A DNA stretch of 64,000 nt from Cryptosporangium phraense (lineage in GTDB: Bacteria > Actinomycetota > Actinomycetes > Mycobacteriales > Cryptosporangiaceae). Under the pieces are notes generated by a model. That model saw only the letters and a list, made by a program, of their open reading frames with translations, did not search any database and was not told the DNA's origin. The position numbers and the translations under genes are program-made. The stretch is from NCBI RefSeq assembly GCF_006912135.1, contig NZ_VIRS01000002.1, forward strand, positions 422,676 through 486,675. The letters are read 5' to 3'. How positions within the stretch are numbered: position 1 is the stretch's first letter; each line of letters starts with the position of its first letter. Positions 51,289-60,154 of this stretch are shown here, one piece after another.

Positions 51289-52119
51289 ATGGAACAGCTT
51301 GGTTTCGCCGGGATGCCCACCCGGCTCTTCTCCTGCACGCCGTCCAAACTGGCGGCGTTCGCCGAGTGCCCGCGCCGGTACCGGATGACCTATGTGGATC
51401 GTCCGCAGCCGCCCCGAGGTGCTCCCTGGGCGCACAACGCGCTCGGCGCGACCGTCCACAACGTCCTGCGGGCCTGGTGGTTGCTGCCCCGCGAGAAACG
51501 GACGCCGGAGGCCAGCCGCAAGCTGCTGAACGACGCCTGGATCTCCGACGGCTACCGCGACGCCGAACAGCAGGCGGCGGCGAAGGAGCGGGCCGTCGGC
51601 TGGCTGGAAGACTATCTGCGCACGGTCGACCCGGATGCCGAGCCGTTCGGGCTCGAGCGCACGGTCGCGATGCGCACCGAGCGGCTGGCGGTCTCCGGGC
51701 GCATCGACCGGCTCGACGACCGGAACGGCGAGCCGGTGGTCGTCGACTACAAGACCGGGCGCGGGGCGCTGTCCGAAGATGATGCGGCCGGGTCGCAGGC
51801 CTTGGCCCTCTACGCGCTGGCCGCGGCCAAGACACTGCGCCGCCCCTGCCGGCGGGTGGAGCTGCACCATCTGAGCGCGGGCGAGGTGTACAGCCATGTG
51901 CACACGCCGGAGCGGCTCGAGCGCCATCTGCGGAGGGCCGAGCAGACGGCGGCCGATGCGGTGGAGGCGGAATCGAAGTTGAGTGCGGGGGCTCCGGTGG
52001 ATGAGGCGTTTCCGCCGGATCCGGGGCCGAAGTGTGGGTGGTGCGATTTCCGTCGCCACTGCCCGGAGGGCCAGGCCGCCGCGCCGCCCAAAGACCCATG
52101 GGCAGCCTTGCCGTCGTAG
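51289..52119 (+). CDS. RecB-like PD-(D/E)XK nuclease
   Basis: A 276-aa protein of the PD-(D/E)XK superfamily. LFSCTPSKLAAFAECPRRYRM begins the fold with the first Fe-S Cys; VVVDYKTGRG is the D-x(n)-K catalytic strand. CGWCDFRRHC near the C-terminus supplies the remaining cysteines of a [4Fe-4S] cluster, as in AddB/Cas4-like nucleases. ATG 51289; GTG 51286 is possible. No CRISPR genes are nearby, so a repair exonuclease is likelier than Cas4. Confidence 0.9.
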   Translation: MEQLGFAGMPTRLFSCTPSKLAAFAECPRRYRMTYVDRPQPPRGAPWAHNALGATVHNVLRAWWLLPREKRTPEASRKLLNDAWISDGYRDAEQQAAAKERAVGWLEDYLRTVDPDAEPFGLERTVAMRTERLAVSGRIDRLDDRNGEPVVVDYKTGRGALSEDDAAGSQALALYALAAAKTLRRPCRRVELHHLSAGEVYSHVHTPERLERHLRRAEQTAADAVEAESKLSAGAPVDEAFPPDPGPKCGWCDFRRHCPEGQAAAPPKDPWAALPS

Positions 52120-53230
52120 GGGCTGTCGCCGTCAGGCGGCCAGGCCGGGCCGGCGGGGCGGCCGGGGGCCGGGCGGGCCGCCGGGGCCGGGGAAGCGCGG
52201 CCGGGGGGCGGGTCGGCCGGGGGCCAGGTCGGCCGGGGGCCCACCTCGGCCGCGGGTCAGGTCGGCCGGCCAGCCGGGACGGCTCAGCCGAGGCCCGGGG
52301 GCGGGCCGGGGCCGCGGCGGGGTGGTCGGGGCCTCTTGTTGTGCCTGGCTGAGGTCTTGCCTGGGCTTTCGATCGTGCCTGGTCGGGGTGCTGCTGCGGG
52401 CGTGGGCTTCATCTGGGCGTTTCAGGCTGAGCGGGCAGCTCCGGGCCGGTCCCAGCCCGCCCAAACGCGCCGAGCCCGCGCACGCGCCCAGCCTGCGCGC
52501 ACGCGCCGAGCCCGCGCGCTGAGCCCGCGCGCCTGCGCTGAGCCTGCGCGCCTGCGCTGAGCCTGCGCGCCTGCGCTGAGCCTGCGCGCCCGCGCCGAGT
52601 CCGCGCGCTGAGCCCGCGCCTGCGCTGAGCCTGCGCGCCTGCGCTGAGCCTGCGCGCACGCGCCGAGCCCGCGCGCTGAGCCCGCGCCTGCGCTGAGCCT
52701 GCGCGCCTGCGCTGAGCCTGCGCGCCTGCGCTGAGCCTGCGCGCCCGCGCGCTGAGCCTGCGCGCCCGCGCGCTGAGCCCGCGCGCACGCGCCCAGCGCG
52801 CGCGCCTCGGCGGTGGTCGAGTTAGCTAACGTCCACCAGTCACGACCTCGCGGCTGGCAGGCCCGAGCATGGACGCCGACCACAGCATCTCGGCGCTCAT
52901 CTCCATTGCGGATAGCCAACCAGGGCACACAAAGGCTGACTGGGCGCACTCAGGCCGGCGGTAGCCCGCCTCAACGCACCCAGTCGGCGAACGCCGCCCA
53001 AAGCACGGGGCTCAGCTTCGGCCGGGCCCACCCCATCGCCACCCGGGCGCAACTGGCCGGATGCCAATCCTGAGGACCGGCCCCGCCTTCGCGCCGCGGA
53101 TCTCGGCTCGCGACCACTCCCCGCCGACCCAGTTCGAGCGTTCGGGCGGAGTGCGCTCGGAATGGCGCGTTATCGGGGTTCTGGGGCGCCGAATGGGCCC
53201 GGAAAGTCGTGGATCTGCGCGGGCACCCGG
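52120..53230. repeat. GC-rich repeat spacer, no gene supported
   Basis: About 1.1 kb between the nuclease and the convergent MpaB-like gene. The first 250 bp are GGCCGGG-type runs. The middle is a tandem array (52480-52800). The last 420 bp are non-repetitive, and no frame in them shows domain-like sequence or a ribosome site. Confidence 0.7.
52480..52800. repeat. 19-bp tandem array (CTGAGCCTGCGCGCCTGCG)
   Basis: The 19-bp unit CTGAGCCTGCGCGCCTGCG recurs many times, mixed with variants (CTGAGCCCGCG, CGAGCCCGCGCG). The unit is not a multiple of three, so it is not a protein repeat. Alternating CG/GC steps could favour Z-DNA. Confidence 0.85.
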
Positions 53231-54091
53231 TTACGCCGGTAGGGCGTCCAGGCGGCGGACAGGGATTCCCGCCACTCGGGCCCGAGCCGCCCGCAGTTGC
53301 GGGCTCTCGCGCACAGTAGGAGGCAGCGCCAGCACGGCGGTGCGCAGAGCCCGCAAGCTCGCAGTGGCCGTGAACTCGCTCCCCGGCAGCACCGGCAGAT
53401 GCGTATAGAGCTGCTTGGCCCAACCGGGCAACAAACCGAACCCCATAGCCACCAGCGCACCCCAACTAGGCGCCGCAGGCGTAGCCCACCGCACCCACCA
53501 GCGCATGGGCGGCGCACTGATCAGACGCAGCCCCTCGTACGCCGGCCGGGTGGCTTTCAGCTGCGGGCGGACGTCCGAAAAGTATGCGGTGAGCTCGGCG
53601 GCGGTGCGCGGGACCGCGACCGACGCGGGCTCGATCCCGATCAGGCGCGCCTGACGGACCTGCTCGGCCACGTACCGGTCGGCGTCCGCATCGGAGAGAC
53701 GCAGGCCTCCGCGGCGGGCCGCGTGCAGGAACGAGTCGACCTCGCAGCAGTGCACCCACAGCAACAACGACGGGTCGTCGACCGGGTGGACGTCGCCGGT
53801 GTCGGGGTCGACGGCGGTCAGCCGCCGGTGCAGCCGGCGGACCTTGGCGGCGAGCTCCTCGGCCGCCTCGGTCGTGCCGAACGTGGTGGTCGCGACGTAC
53901 TCGGTCGTGCGCTGCAGACGCCCCCACGGGTCGTCGCGGTAGCCGGAGTTCGCGGACACGCCGGCCATCGCGATCGGGTGCAGCGCCTGCAGCAGCAGCG
54001 CCCGGAGCCCGCCGACCGCGAACGACGGGTCCGCGTGGATCCGCCAGGTGACGCTCTCCGGTCCGTACAGGCCGAGATCCGAGATCGTCAT
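53231..54091 (-). CDS. MpaB-like oxygenase family protein (DUF2236)
   Basis: A 286-aa protein of the MpaB/rubber oxygenase-like (DUF2236) family. It begins MTISDLGLYGPESVTWRIHAD; LLLQALHPIAMAGV is the conserved His-containing helix, and LLWVHCCEVDSFL the second. The relatives are heme-binding oxygenases. ATG 54091 follows GGAGG by 9 nt. The longer frame overlaps the hydrolase gene and is rejected. Confidence 0.88.
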   Translation of the reverse strand: MTISDLGLYGPESVTWRIHADPSFAVGGLRALLLQALHPIAMAGVSANSGYRDDPWGRLQRTTEYVATTTFGTTEAAEELAAKVRRLHRRLTAVDPDTGDVHPVDDPSLLLWVHCCEVDSFLHAARRGGLRLSDADADRYVAEQVRQARLIGIEPASVAVPRTAAELTAYFSDVRPQLKATRPAYEGLRLISAPPMRWWVRWATPAAPSWGALVAMGFGLLPGWAKQLYTHLPVLPGSEFTATASLRALRTAVLALPPTVRESPQLRAARARVAGIPVRRLDALPA

Positions 54092-54122
54092 ATGGTTGTA
54101 CCTCCGACAATTGACCTTACGA

Positions 54123-54953
54123 TCAGTGTGCCGCCCAGAACCGGTCAAGTGCCACCGCGGTCTGCTTCGTGTTCTCGATGGCCGGGGAGTGCGCCGCGTC
54201 CGGAATGACCTCCTCGAGCGCGCCGAGGCGGCGCGCCATGTCGGCCTGCACCGACGGCAGCCAGGCGTCGTCCCTCTCGCCGTAACAGACCAATACGGGG
54301 ACGCCGGCCGCGGCGAGGTCGGCGGTGCGGTCGGGTTCCGTCCGCAACGCGTCACCCATGCCACCCAGGCCGGCGGCCGACGAGGCGACGAACCGCTTCC
54401 GCAGGAAGGCCTGGAGGTCGGCCGGGGTGCTCTGCCAGACCGGATCGAGCCGACCGGCCTCCTCCATCGCGTCGTAGACCGCCACCATGCCCAGCGGGAG
54501 CAGCGGCTCCAGCCGCTCCATGCGCGCACGCCGGGCGCCGACGATCGCCTGCGGGCCGGAGGAGAGCAGCGTCAGCGAGCGGAACGCGGACGGCTCGGCC
54601 AGCACGGCGGCCCGGCCGACCAACCCACCGAAGGAATGGCCGACCAGGTGAACCGGGCCGTCGCCGAGCGAGTCGGCCACCGCACGGACGACCGAACCCA
54701 GCCAGTCGACGGTGTAGCCGCGGGCGTCGTCGGGGCCGGGGGACTCGAACTGGCCGGGCTGGTCGATCGCGACGACGCGGTAGCCGGCCGCGGCCAGCGG
54801 GTCGAACAGCGGCGCGAAGTCTTCCTTGCTGCCGGTGTAGCCGGGCAGGAACAACGCGGTCGCGGCGGCGGGCCGAGACGCGAGGGCGGCGATCGGGTAG
54901 CCGGCGGCGGTGATCGTGAGGCGATCGGCGCGGTGCGGGGCGAGCTGAGTCAC
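54123..54953 (-). CDS. Alpha/beta hydrolase
   Basis: A 276-aa alpha/beta-hydrolase. LFLPGYTGSKEDF is the oxyanion region, HLVGHSFGGLVG the nucleophile elbow; the Asp in LVCYGERDDAWLP and the His in PDAAHSPAIENT complete the triad. GTG 54953 (MTQLAPHRADR) was chosen. It lies 31 bp upstream of the MpaB-like gene in the same direction, possibly an operon. Confidence 0.9.
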   Translation of the reverse strand: MTQLAPHRADRLTITAAGYPIAALASRPAAATALFLPGYTGSKEDFAPLFDPLAAAGYRVVAIDQPGQFESPGPDDARGYTVDWLGSVVRAVADSLGDGPVHLVGHSFGGLVGRAAVLAEPSAFRSLTLLSSGPQAIVGARRARMERLEPLLPLGMVAVYDAMEEAGRLDPVWQSTPADLQAFLRKRFVASSAAGLGGMGDALRTEPDRTADLAAAGVPVLVCYGERDDAWLPSVQADMARRLGALEEVIPDAAHSPAIENTKQTAVALDRFWAAH

Positions 54954-55082
54954 GGAATCCAGTGTGCCCGCGAACCTGTTGCGCCTGTTCTCCGTGTGCC
55001 TACTGCTTACTCGGACGTCAACTGACGTCGGAACCACCTGTCGCACTAGGGTACGGCCGTAACAGCGTTTGCGGAGGTCACC

Positions 55083-55619
55083 GTGTTCGAGAAGGTTTTC
55101 GGCCTACCGGCCCACCCGCTGGTAGTGCACGCGGCGGTCGTGCTCGTACCGATCGCGGTGCTGGCCTCGTTCGCGTACGTCCTCGTGCCGCGGCTGCGGC
55201 CGAAGGTCGGCTGGGTGCTGGTGCTGAGCTCGCTCGGCGGCGCCGGGGCGGCGATCGTCGCGGCCGAGACCGGTGACCGCTTCGCGAAGTACCTCGGCGG
55301 GACGCCGGCGATCGACGAGCACGGCGGGTTCGGGCTCGACACCCGGAACATGGCCGTGCTGCTCGCGGTCGTCGCGGTGGTGCTGGTGATCGTCGAGCGG
55401 GTGCGGAACTCGCGCCGGACGCCGCAGCCGCGCTACGACGAGCGCAACCAGTGGACGATGGTCGGCGAACCGCGCCAGAACACCAGCGGGTCGACCGTGC
55501 TCACGGTCGTGTCGATCGTGCTGATGCTCGCGCTGCTGGCCACCGCGGTCGGGGCCGCGGTCTCCGTGGTGCGGGCCGGCGACACCGGCGCCCGGATGGT
55601 GTGGTCGGGCGTCGGTTAG
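55083..55619 (+). CDS. DUF2231 membrane protein
   Basis: A 178-aa protein with four helices. LPAHPLVVHAAVVLVPIAVLA at the N-terminus carries the HPxxVH motif of DUF2231, a family with probable heme or metal ligands. An Arg/Gln-rich loop (about residues 110-140) separates the last helix. Start GTG 55083. Overlaps the convergent gene by 4 bp (TTAG). Confidence 0.87.
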   Translation: MFEKVFGLPAHPLVVHAAVVLVPIAVLASFAYVLVPRLRPKVGWVLVLSSLGGAGAAIVAAETGDRFAKYLGGTPAIDEHGGFGLDTRNMAVLLAVVAVVLVIVERVRNSRRTPQPRYDERNQWTMVGEPRQNTSGSTVLTVVSIVLMLALLATAVGAAVSVVRAGDTGARMVWSGVG

Positions 55620-56068
55620 GCCGCGGCGGCCGTGCTGGCTCGGATCACCATCATCAGCAGGAGCAGGAACAGCACGACGAGCGTCAGAATGCCGACGCCG
55701 ACCGTGACCGCGCGGGCCTGGGCGTCCTCGCGGTCGAGGGCGTCGTGGTCCTGGTGGGGGAGGGCCCGCGGGACCGGGCCGGACGAGATGACCGGGCCCC
55801 AGCCGACCGCGGCCGACGGCCGGCTCATCGGCGGCGGACCCGCGTAGCGTGGCGGGCCCGGCGCCTGCGCCGGGACGGCCGGAATCTCCGCCGGTGCGGC
55901 CGGACGCCGCCAGGCGGCGTCCCCGGCCGTTCCCCCGGGTGAGGCCCACCCACTGGGCGCGGACCCGTTCGACGTCGAGCCGGCCGGACCCGGGCCGGCC
56001 GGAGCCGGGCCAGGCGGAACCGGCGCGGCTCCGTTCACGGCGGCGGGGAACTCTCCCGGCGTCGTCAT
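55616..56068 (-). CDS. Pro/Ala-rich tail-anchored membrane protein
   Basis: A 150-aa protein: residues 1-110 are Pro/Ala/Gly-rich and probably disordered, ending in one C-terminal helix (VTVGVGILTLVVLFLLLLMM). No family recognised. It follows the DEAD-box helicase gene by 3 bp in the same direction, so it is likely in the same transcript. Confidence 0.75.
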   Translation of the reverse strand: MTTPGEFPAAVNGAAPVPPGPAPAGPGPAGSTSNGSAPSGWASPGGTAGDAAWRRPAAPAEIPAVPAQAPGPPRYAGPPPMSRPSAAVGWGPVISSGPVPRALPHQDHDALDREDAQARAVTVGVGILTLVVLFLLLLMMVIRASTAAAA

Positions 56069-56071
56069 GGA

Positions 56072-57892
56072 CTACTCGGCGGCGGACGCGTCGGCCGGGG
56101 CGTCGGCGTCGGAGCCCGCGCGCCGCGGACGGCCGGCGCCGGTACGGCGGCGGCGACGCCGACGCGGAGCCGCGCCCTCGTCACCCTCGTCGGCGCTGTC
56201 GACGTCGTCGACCTCGGGCGCCTCGGGCGTACTGAACAGCGGCGGGGCCGCGTCCGGGGTGCGGAACAGCGGGGGAGCCAGCGTGGCCACGGCACCGATC
56301 GCCTCCGCCGGCGCGGCGTCGTCGGCGACGACCTCCGCGCCCTCGGGCATCGGGGTCGTGCTCAGCAGCTCGCCACCACGGGTCCGGCGGCGGGGCTTCG
56401 TCCGGCGGCGGGCCGGCAGCGCCTCGTCGGCGCTCTCGTCGGCCTCGACGGCCGGCCTGCGGTCTTCGTCGCCGCGGCGACGGCGGACCCGGGTGCGTCC
56501 GGCCTTCTTGCCGCCGGTCTCACCGAGGTCTTCGACCTCCTCGGCGTCCAGGCCGGCCCGGGTGCGCTCCTTGCGCGGGAGCACGCCGGTGGCGTCCTTC
56601 GGGATGTCGAGCTCGGCGTGCAGGTGGTCCGACGTCGAGTACGTCTCCGGCGGGTCCGCGAACGGCAGGTCGAGCGCGGTGTTGATCATCGTCCACCGGG
56701 CCAGCTCGTCCCAGTCGACGAACGTGACCGCGACGCCGTCGGCCCCGGCCCGGCCGGTGCGGCCGATCCGGTGCAGGTACGTCTTCTCGTCCTCGGGGCA
56801 CTGGTAGTTGATGACGTGCGTGACGCCGGTGACGTCGATACCGCGGGCGGCGACGTCGGTGGCGACCAGCACGTCGACCTTGCCGGCCCGGAACGCGCGC
56901 AGGGCCTGCTCACGGGCGCCCTGGCCGAGGTCACCGTGCACGGCGGCGGCCGCGAAGCCGCGCTCCTCGAGGTCGTCGGCGACCTTCTGCGCGGTGCGCT
57001 TGGTACGGCAGAACACCATCGTCAGACCGCGGTCGCGGGCCTGCAGGATGCGGGCCAGCATCTCGGCCTTGTCGAGCGAGTGGGCGCGGTAGACGTGCTG
57101 GGCCGTCGTCGGCACCGTGCGGCCCGCGTCCGGCTCCTCGGCCCGGATGTGCACCGGCTGACGCATGAAGTTGCGGGCCAGCGCCACGATCGGCCCCGGC
57201 ATCGTCGCGCTGAACAGCATCGTCTGCCGGGCGGACGGGATCGTGGCCAGGATGCGCTCGATGTCGGGCAGGAAGCCCAGGTCGAGCATCTCGTCGGCCT
57301 CGTCGAGGACCAGGATCGAGATCGCGCCGAGGTGCAGGTGACCCTGCTCGACGAGGTCGATCAACCGGCCGGGCGTGCCGACGACGACCTCGACGCCCTT
57401 CTTCAGCGCGCTGATCTGCGGCTCGTAGGCCCGGCCGCCGTAGACCGACAGCACCCGGATCTTGCGGGTCTTGCCGGCCGCCGCGATGTCGCGGGTGACC
57501 TGGACGCAGAGCTCACGGGTGGGCACGACGACGAGCGCCTGCGGAGCACCGCCGGCCGAACGGTCGCCCTCGCCGGGAGCCACGATCCGCTGCAGCAGCG
57601 GGACACCGAAGCCGAGTGTCTTACCGGTACCGGTGCGGGCCTGACCGATCAGATCGCTTCCGGCCAGCGCGATCGGGAGCGTGAGCTCCTGGATCGCGAA
57701 CGCCCGGGTGATGCCGACCGCGGCCAGCGCCTCGACGGTCTCCGCGCGGACACCGAGGTCGGCGAAGAGCGGGTTCTCTTCGCTGACCGGCTTGGTCGCG
57801 GTGAGCTCCTCGACCGGGACGTCTTCGGGCGCGCCGGTGGTGGCGTGCTCGAGCTCGACCGGGTCGAGCTCGTTGTTCTCTTCCGTATTCAG
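56072..57892 (-). CDS. DEAD-box RNA helicase, likely CTG start
   Basis: An RNA helicase (about 606 aa) of the RhlE/Rv3211 type. Q-motif region ITRAFAIQ, Walker A ARTGTGKT, DEAD (VLDEADEM), SAT (LFSATMP), VATDVAARGIDV and HRIGRTGRAG are all present. A basic C-terminal tail with an RRRRRRR-like run may bind RNA. The frame from the stop at 57962-57964 has no ATG, GTG or TTG before GTG 57583, which lies after the Walker A motif and cannot be the start. CTG 57892 gives LNTEENNELDPVELE and has AGAGAGG 9 nt before it. Synteny with DUF3107 and a ferritin-like gene matches M. tuberculosis Rv3208A-Rv3211. Confidence 0.9.
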   Translation of the reverse strand: MNTEENNELDPVELEHATTGAPEDVPVEELTATKPVSEENPLFADLGVRAETVEALAAVGITRAFAIQELTLPIALAGSDLIGQARTGTGKTLGFGVPLLQRIVAPGEGDRSAGGAPQALVVVPTRELCVQVTRDIAAAGKTRKIRVLSVYGGRAYEPQISALKKGVEVVVGTPGRLIDLVEQGHLHLGAISILVLDEADEMLDLGFLPDIERILATIPSARQTMLFSATMPGPIVALARNFMRQPVHIRAEEPDAGRTVPTTAQHVYRAHSLDKAEMLARILQARDRGLTMVFCRTKRTAQKVADDLEERGFAAAAVHGDLGQGAREQALRAFRAGKVDVLVATDVAARGIDVTGVTHVINYQCPEDEKTYLHRIGRTGRAGADGVAVTFVDWDELARWTMINTALDLPFADPPETYSTSDHLHAELDIPKDATGVLPRKERTRAGLDAEEVEDLGETGGKKAGRTRVRRRRGDEDRRPAVEADESADEALPARRRTKPRRRTRGGELLSTTPMPEGAEVVADDAAPAEAIGAVATLAPPLFRTPDAAPPLFSTPEAPEVDDVDSADEGDEGAAPRRRRRRRTGAGRPRRAGSDADAPADASAAE

Positions 57893-58235
57893 GAGTCTTC
57901 GCCTCTCTCCGAGTGCGCAGACGCCCAGATGATTCCGGTAGCGACAGACGCTGCCCGAGCCTCACGCGCACCGCGAGCGGTGGCGGGCTCAGAGCGGCGC
58001 CCTGGACGGGGTCCGCGCTCGATATTCAGTACTGCTGTAGTGCTGGTACTACCGTCATTGGTCGACCCGGCGCCGGAGCGCGCGTGCGCTGCCTAACGGC
58101 GCGAGTTAGTGCGGTGACGGGTGTCACCTCGCTCATAGCCTACCGCGACGGTTTTTGCCCACGCAGGCGCGTGGCGGGTTCATCTGCGTTCTGTGACGAA
58201 TCCCGCCAGCTGGTCGGACCCTCTACGGTGAGCAC
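57893..58235. other. 343-bp divergent spacer between the helicase and the ferritin-like gene
   Basis: No gene is seen. This is the promoter region for both directions. It has small inverted repeats such as GTGAC-GGGT-GTCAC near 58117-58130 and an AT-richer stretch near 58021-58060. The distance from the helicase start would allow a long 5' leader, as found for cold-inducible RNA helicases (inference). Confidence 0.5.
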
Positions 58236-58928
58236 GTGCAACCCCTGGCCTCGTCCGAGGAGCCCCCGCTGAGCACTCCGGGTCGCGATGACGCGGCGGT
58301 CCCCGACCTACTCGGTGTCCTGTCCTACGGCGCGCTGGTCGCGTTCGACAACCTCGGCGCGGACGCCCGCCTCGCGCCCGACCTGCGCCGCCGGGCCGCG
58401 CTGAGCGAGATGGCCGCGGCGGAACTCGTCCACTACCGGCGGCTGGCCGACCGGCTGACCGAACTGGGCGTCGACCCGGTCGACGCGATGACCCCGTTCG
58501 TCGATTCGCTGGACGCCTACCACGAGTCGACCCGGCCCCGGGACTGGCTCGAGGGCCTGGTCAAGGCCTACATCGGGGACGGGATCGCGGACGACTTCTA
58601 CCGCGAGGTGGCGGCCGGGCTGGCCGAGCCCGACCGGACGCTGGTCCTCGAGGTGCTGCACGACGACCGGTACGCGGAGTTCGCGGTGGCCGAGGTGCTG
58701 GCCGCGGTGGACGCCGACCCGAAGCTCGCCGACCGGCTGGGGCTGTGGGCCCGGCGTCTGGTCGGGGAGGCGGTGACGCAGGCCCAGCTGGTCGTGGCCG
58801 CGCGTCCGGCGCTGGTGACGCTGGTGGAGCCGTTCGTCCCGGACGGCCCCGACGGCCTGGCCGCGCTCATCGAACGCCTCACGGCCAGCCACGCCGAGCG
58901 CCTGTCGTCGCTGGGTCTGCGGTCCTGA
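58236..58928 (+). CDS. Ferritin-like fold protein (Rv3210c-like)
   Basis: A 230-aa helical protein. LSEMAAAELVHYRRLADRL has the E-x(n)-E-xx-H-type pattern of diiron carboxylate proteins, and LVLEVLHDDRYAEFAVAEVL is a second such helix, though the set of Glu/His ligands is not complete by eye. Its location next to the DEAD-box helicase matches Rv3210c. Function unknown. GTG 58236. Confidence 0.8.
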   Translation: MQPLASSEEPPLSTPGRDDAAVPDLLGVLSYGALVAFDNLGADARLAPDLRRRAALSEMAAAELVHYRRLADRLTELGVDPVDAMTPFVDSLDAYHESTRPRDWLEGLVKAYIGDGIADDFYREVAAGLAEPDRTLVLEVLHDDRYAEFAVAEVLAAVDADPKLADRLGLWARRLVGEAVTQAQLVVAARPALVTLVEPFVPDGPDGLAALIERLTASHAERLSSLGLRS

Positions 58929-58932
58929 CACG

Positions 58933-58969
58933 CACCAGCGCCTGCGGCGCGGAGCCGCAGGCGCTGGTG
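58933..58969. terminator. Bidirectional terminator
   Basis: CACCAGCGCCTGCGGC (58933-58948) pairs with GCCGCAGGCGCTGGTG (58954-58969), a 16-bp perfect stem with a 5-nt loop and AAAA after it. It lies between the convergent ferritin-like and DUF3107 genes. Confidence 0.8.
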
Positions 58970-58981
58970 AAAAGCGTGCCG

Positions 58982-59209
58982 TCAGGCCGTGCCGAAACCG
59001 ACCCGGCGCAACTCGCTCTCGGCGATCTCGATGTAAGCGATCTTGTCGGCCGGCACAACTACCCGCCGGCCCTTCTCGTCGACCAGTGACAGCAGATTCG
59101 TCACGCCGGCCAGCGCGTCGGCCACCGCCTGCTCGACTTCGTCCTGGCTCTGGGTGCTCTCCAGCACGAGTTCGCGCGGAGCGAACTGCACGCCGATCTT
59201 GACCTCCAC
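58982..59209 (-). CDS. DUF3107 protein (TB9.4-like)
   Basis: A 75-aa protein of the DUF3107 family (M. tuberculosis Rv3208A/TB9.4). VEVKIGVQFAPRELVLEST opens it, and the C-terminus reads DKIAYIEIAESELRRVGFG. GTG 59209 is fixed by GGAGG 7 nt upstream; ATG/GTG 59239 would add ten residues without similarity. Function unknown. Confidence 0.9.
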   Translation of the reverse strand: MEVKIGVQFAPRELVLESTQSQDEVEQAVADALAGVTNLLSLVDEKGRRVVVPADKIAYIEIAESELRRVGFGTA

Positions 59210-59293
59210 CGCAGTGCCTCCTCGGAAAACGGTACTCAACCGCTGTAGAAGCTATCCGATCGAAGCCCCGGTCGAGCGGCCCGGGGAGCTGTG

Positions 59294-59944
59294 TCAGCGC
59301 TGAGCAGAATTATCGAGCGGGAAGTCCGAGATCCCCCTCCACAGCAGCGCGCTCAACAGCGCGACCGCTTCGTCCTTGGGAACCGCGCGGTTCGCGTTCA
59401 GCCAGTACCGCGCCGCGATCTCGGACGCCCCGGTCAGCCCCACCGCGAGCAGCTCGGCCCGCTCCCGTGAGACACCGGTGTCATGTCCGATCGTGTCGGC
59501 GATGGCCTCCATGCACAGCTGCGACGCCCGCTCGACCCGCTCGCGCACGGCCGGCTCGTTACGCAGGTCGGACTCGAACACCAGCCGGAACGCCTCGCCC
59601 TCGCTGTCGACGAAGTCGAAGTAGGCCTTCGTCGCGAGGTGGACGCGAATTTTGTTGTCGGTCGTCCCCGCGAGGGCCTGTGTGACGTGGTTCACGAGCG
59701 CTTCGGTGTGCTGGTCGATCAGCGCCAGGTACAGGTCGAGCTTGCCGGGAAAGTGCTGGTAGAGCACCGGCTTGGAGACGCCGGCCCGGTCGGCGATGTC
59801 GTCCATCGCGGCCGCGTGATACCCGTTCGCGACGAACACTTCCTGGGCAGCGGTGAGCAACTGGCGGCGACGCGCCGATCGGGGCAGACGGCCCGTGCGG
59901 CCACTGCTCGCGGCGACAGGATCACTGCTCACCGGGGTAACCAT
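59294..59944 (-). CDS. TetR family regulator (Rv3208-like)
   Basis: A 216-aa TetR regulator. The HTH spans about residues 25-70 (LLTAAQEVFVANGYHAAAMD, AGVSKPVLYQHF). The C-terminal ligand domain has the AYFDFVDSEGEAFRLVFESD block found in the Rv3208-type proteins next to DUF3107. ATG 59944 follows GGAGGAG; the longer frame from 60040 is not needed. Ligand and targets unknown. Confidence 0.9.
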   Translation of the reverse strand: MVTPVSSDPVAASSGRTGRLPRSARRRQLLTAAQEVFVANGYHAAAMDDIADRAGVSKPVLYQHFPGKLDLYLALIDQHTEALVNHVTQALAGTTDNKIRVHLATKAYFDFVDSEGEAFRLVFESDLRNEPAVRERVERASQLCMEAIADTIGHDTGVSRERAELLAVGLTGASEIAARYWLNANRAVPKDEAVALLSALLWRGISDFPLDNSAQR

Positions 59945-60154
59945 GGTCTCCTCCAGTCCTTGCGGACCATCCGCACTTACCGCCGGGTAGCAAGAGTACG
60001 CGAGGTGTCCCCAACTCTCTGCCCGCTCGGCCGGAACCACCGTTCGGTTCGTCCGTTTCCCCCTTCGGTGACGGACCCTTCCCCTTCAGGTGCCTGACCG
60101 GACGGGCCATCCGTCGGTAGCCTGCTGGCAGGTCGACGAGACAGGAGCACGTTC

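Noticed and set aside
52480..52800. Possible CRISPR array
   Set aside because: Units are contiguous 19-bp tandem repeats without unique spacers, and no cas genes are near; the RecB-like nuclease alone is not evidence for CRISPR.
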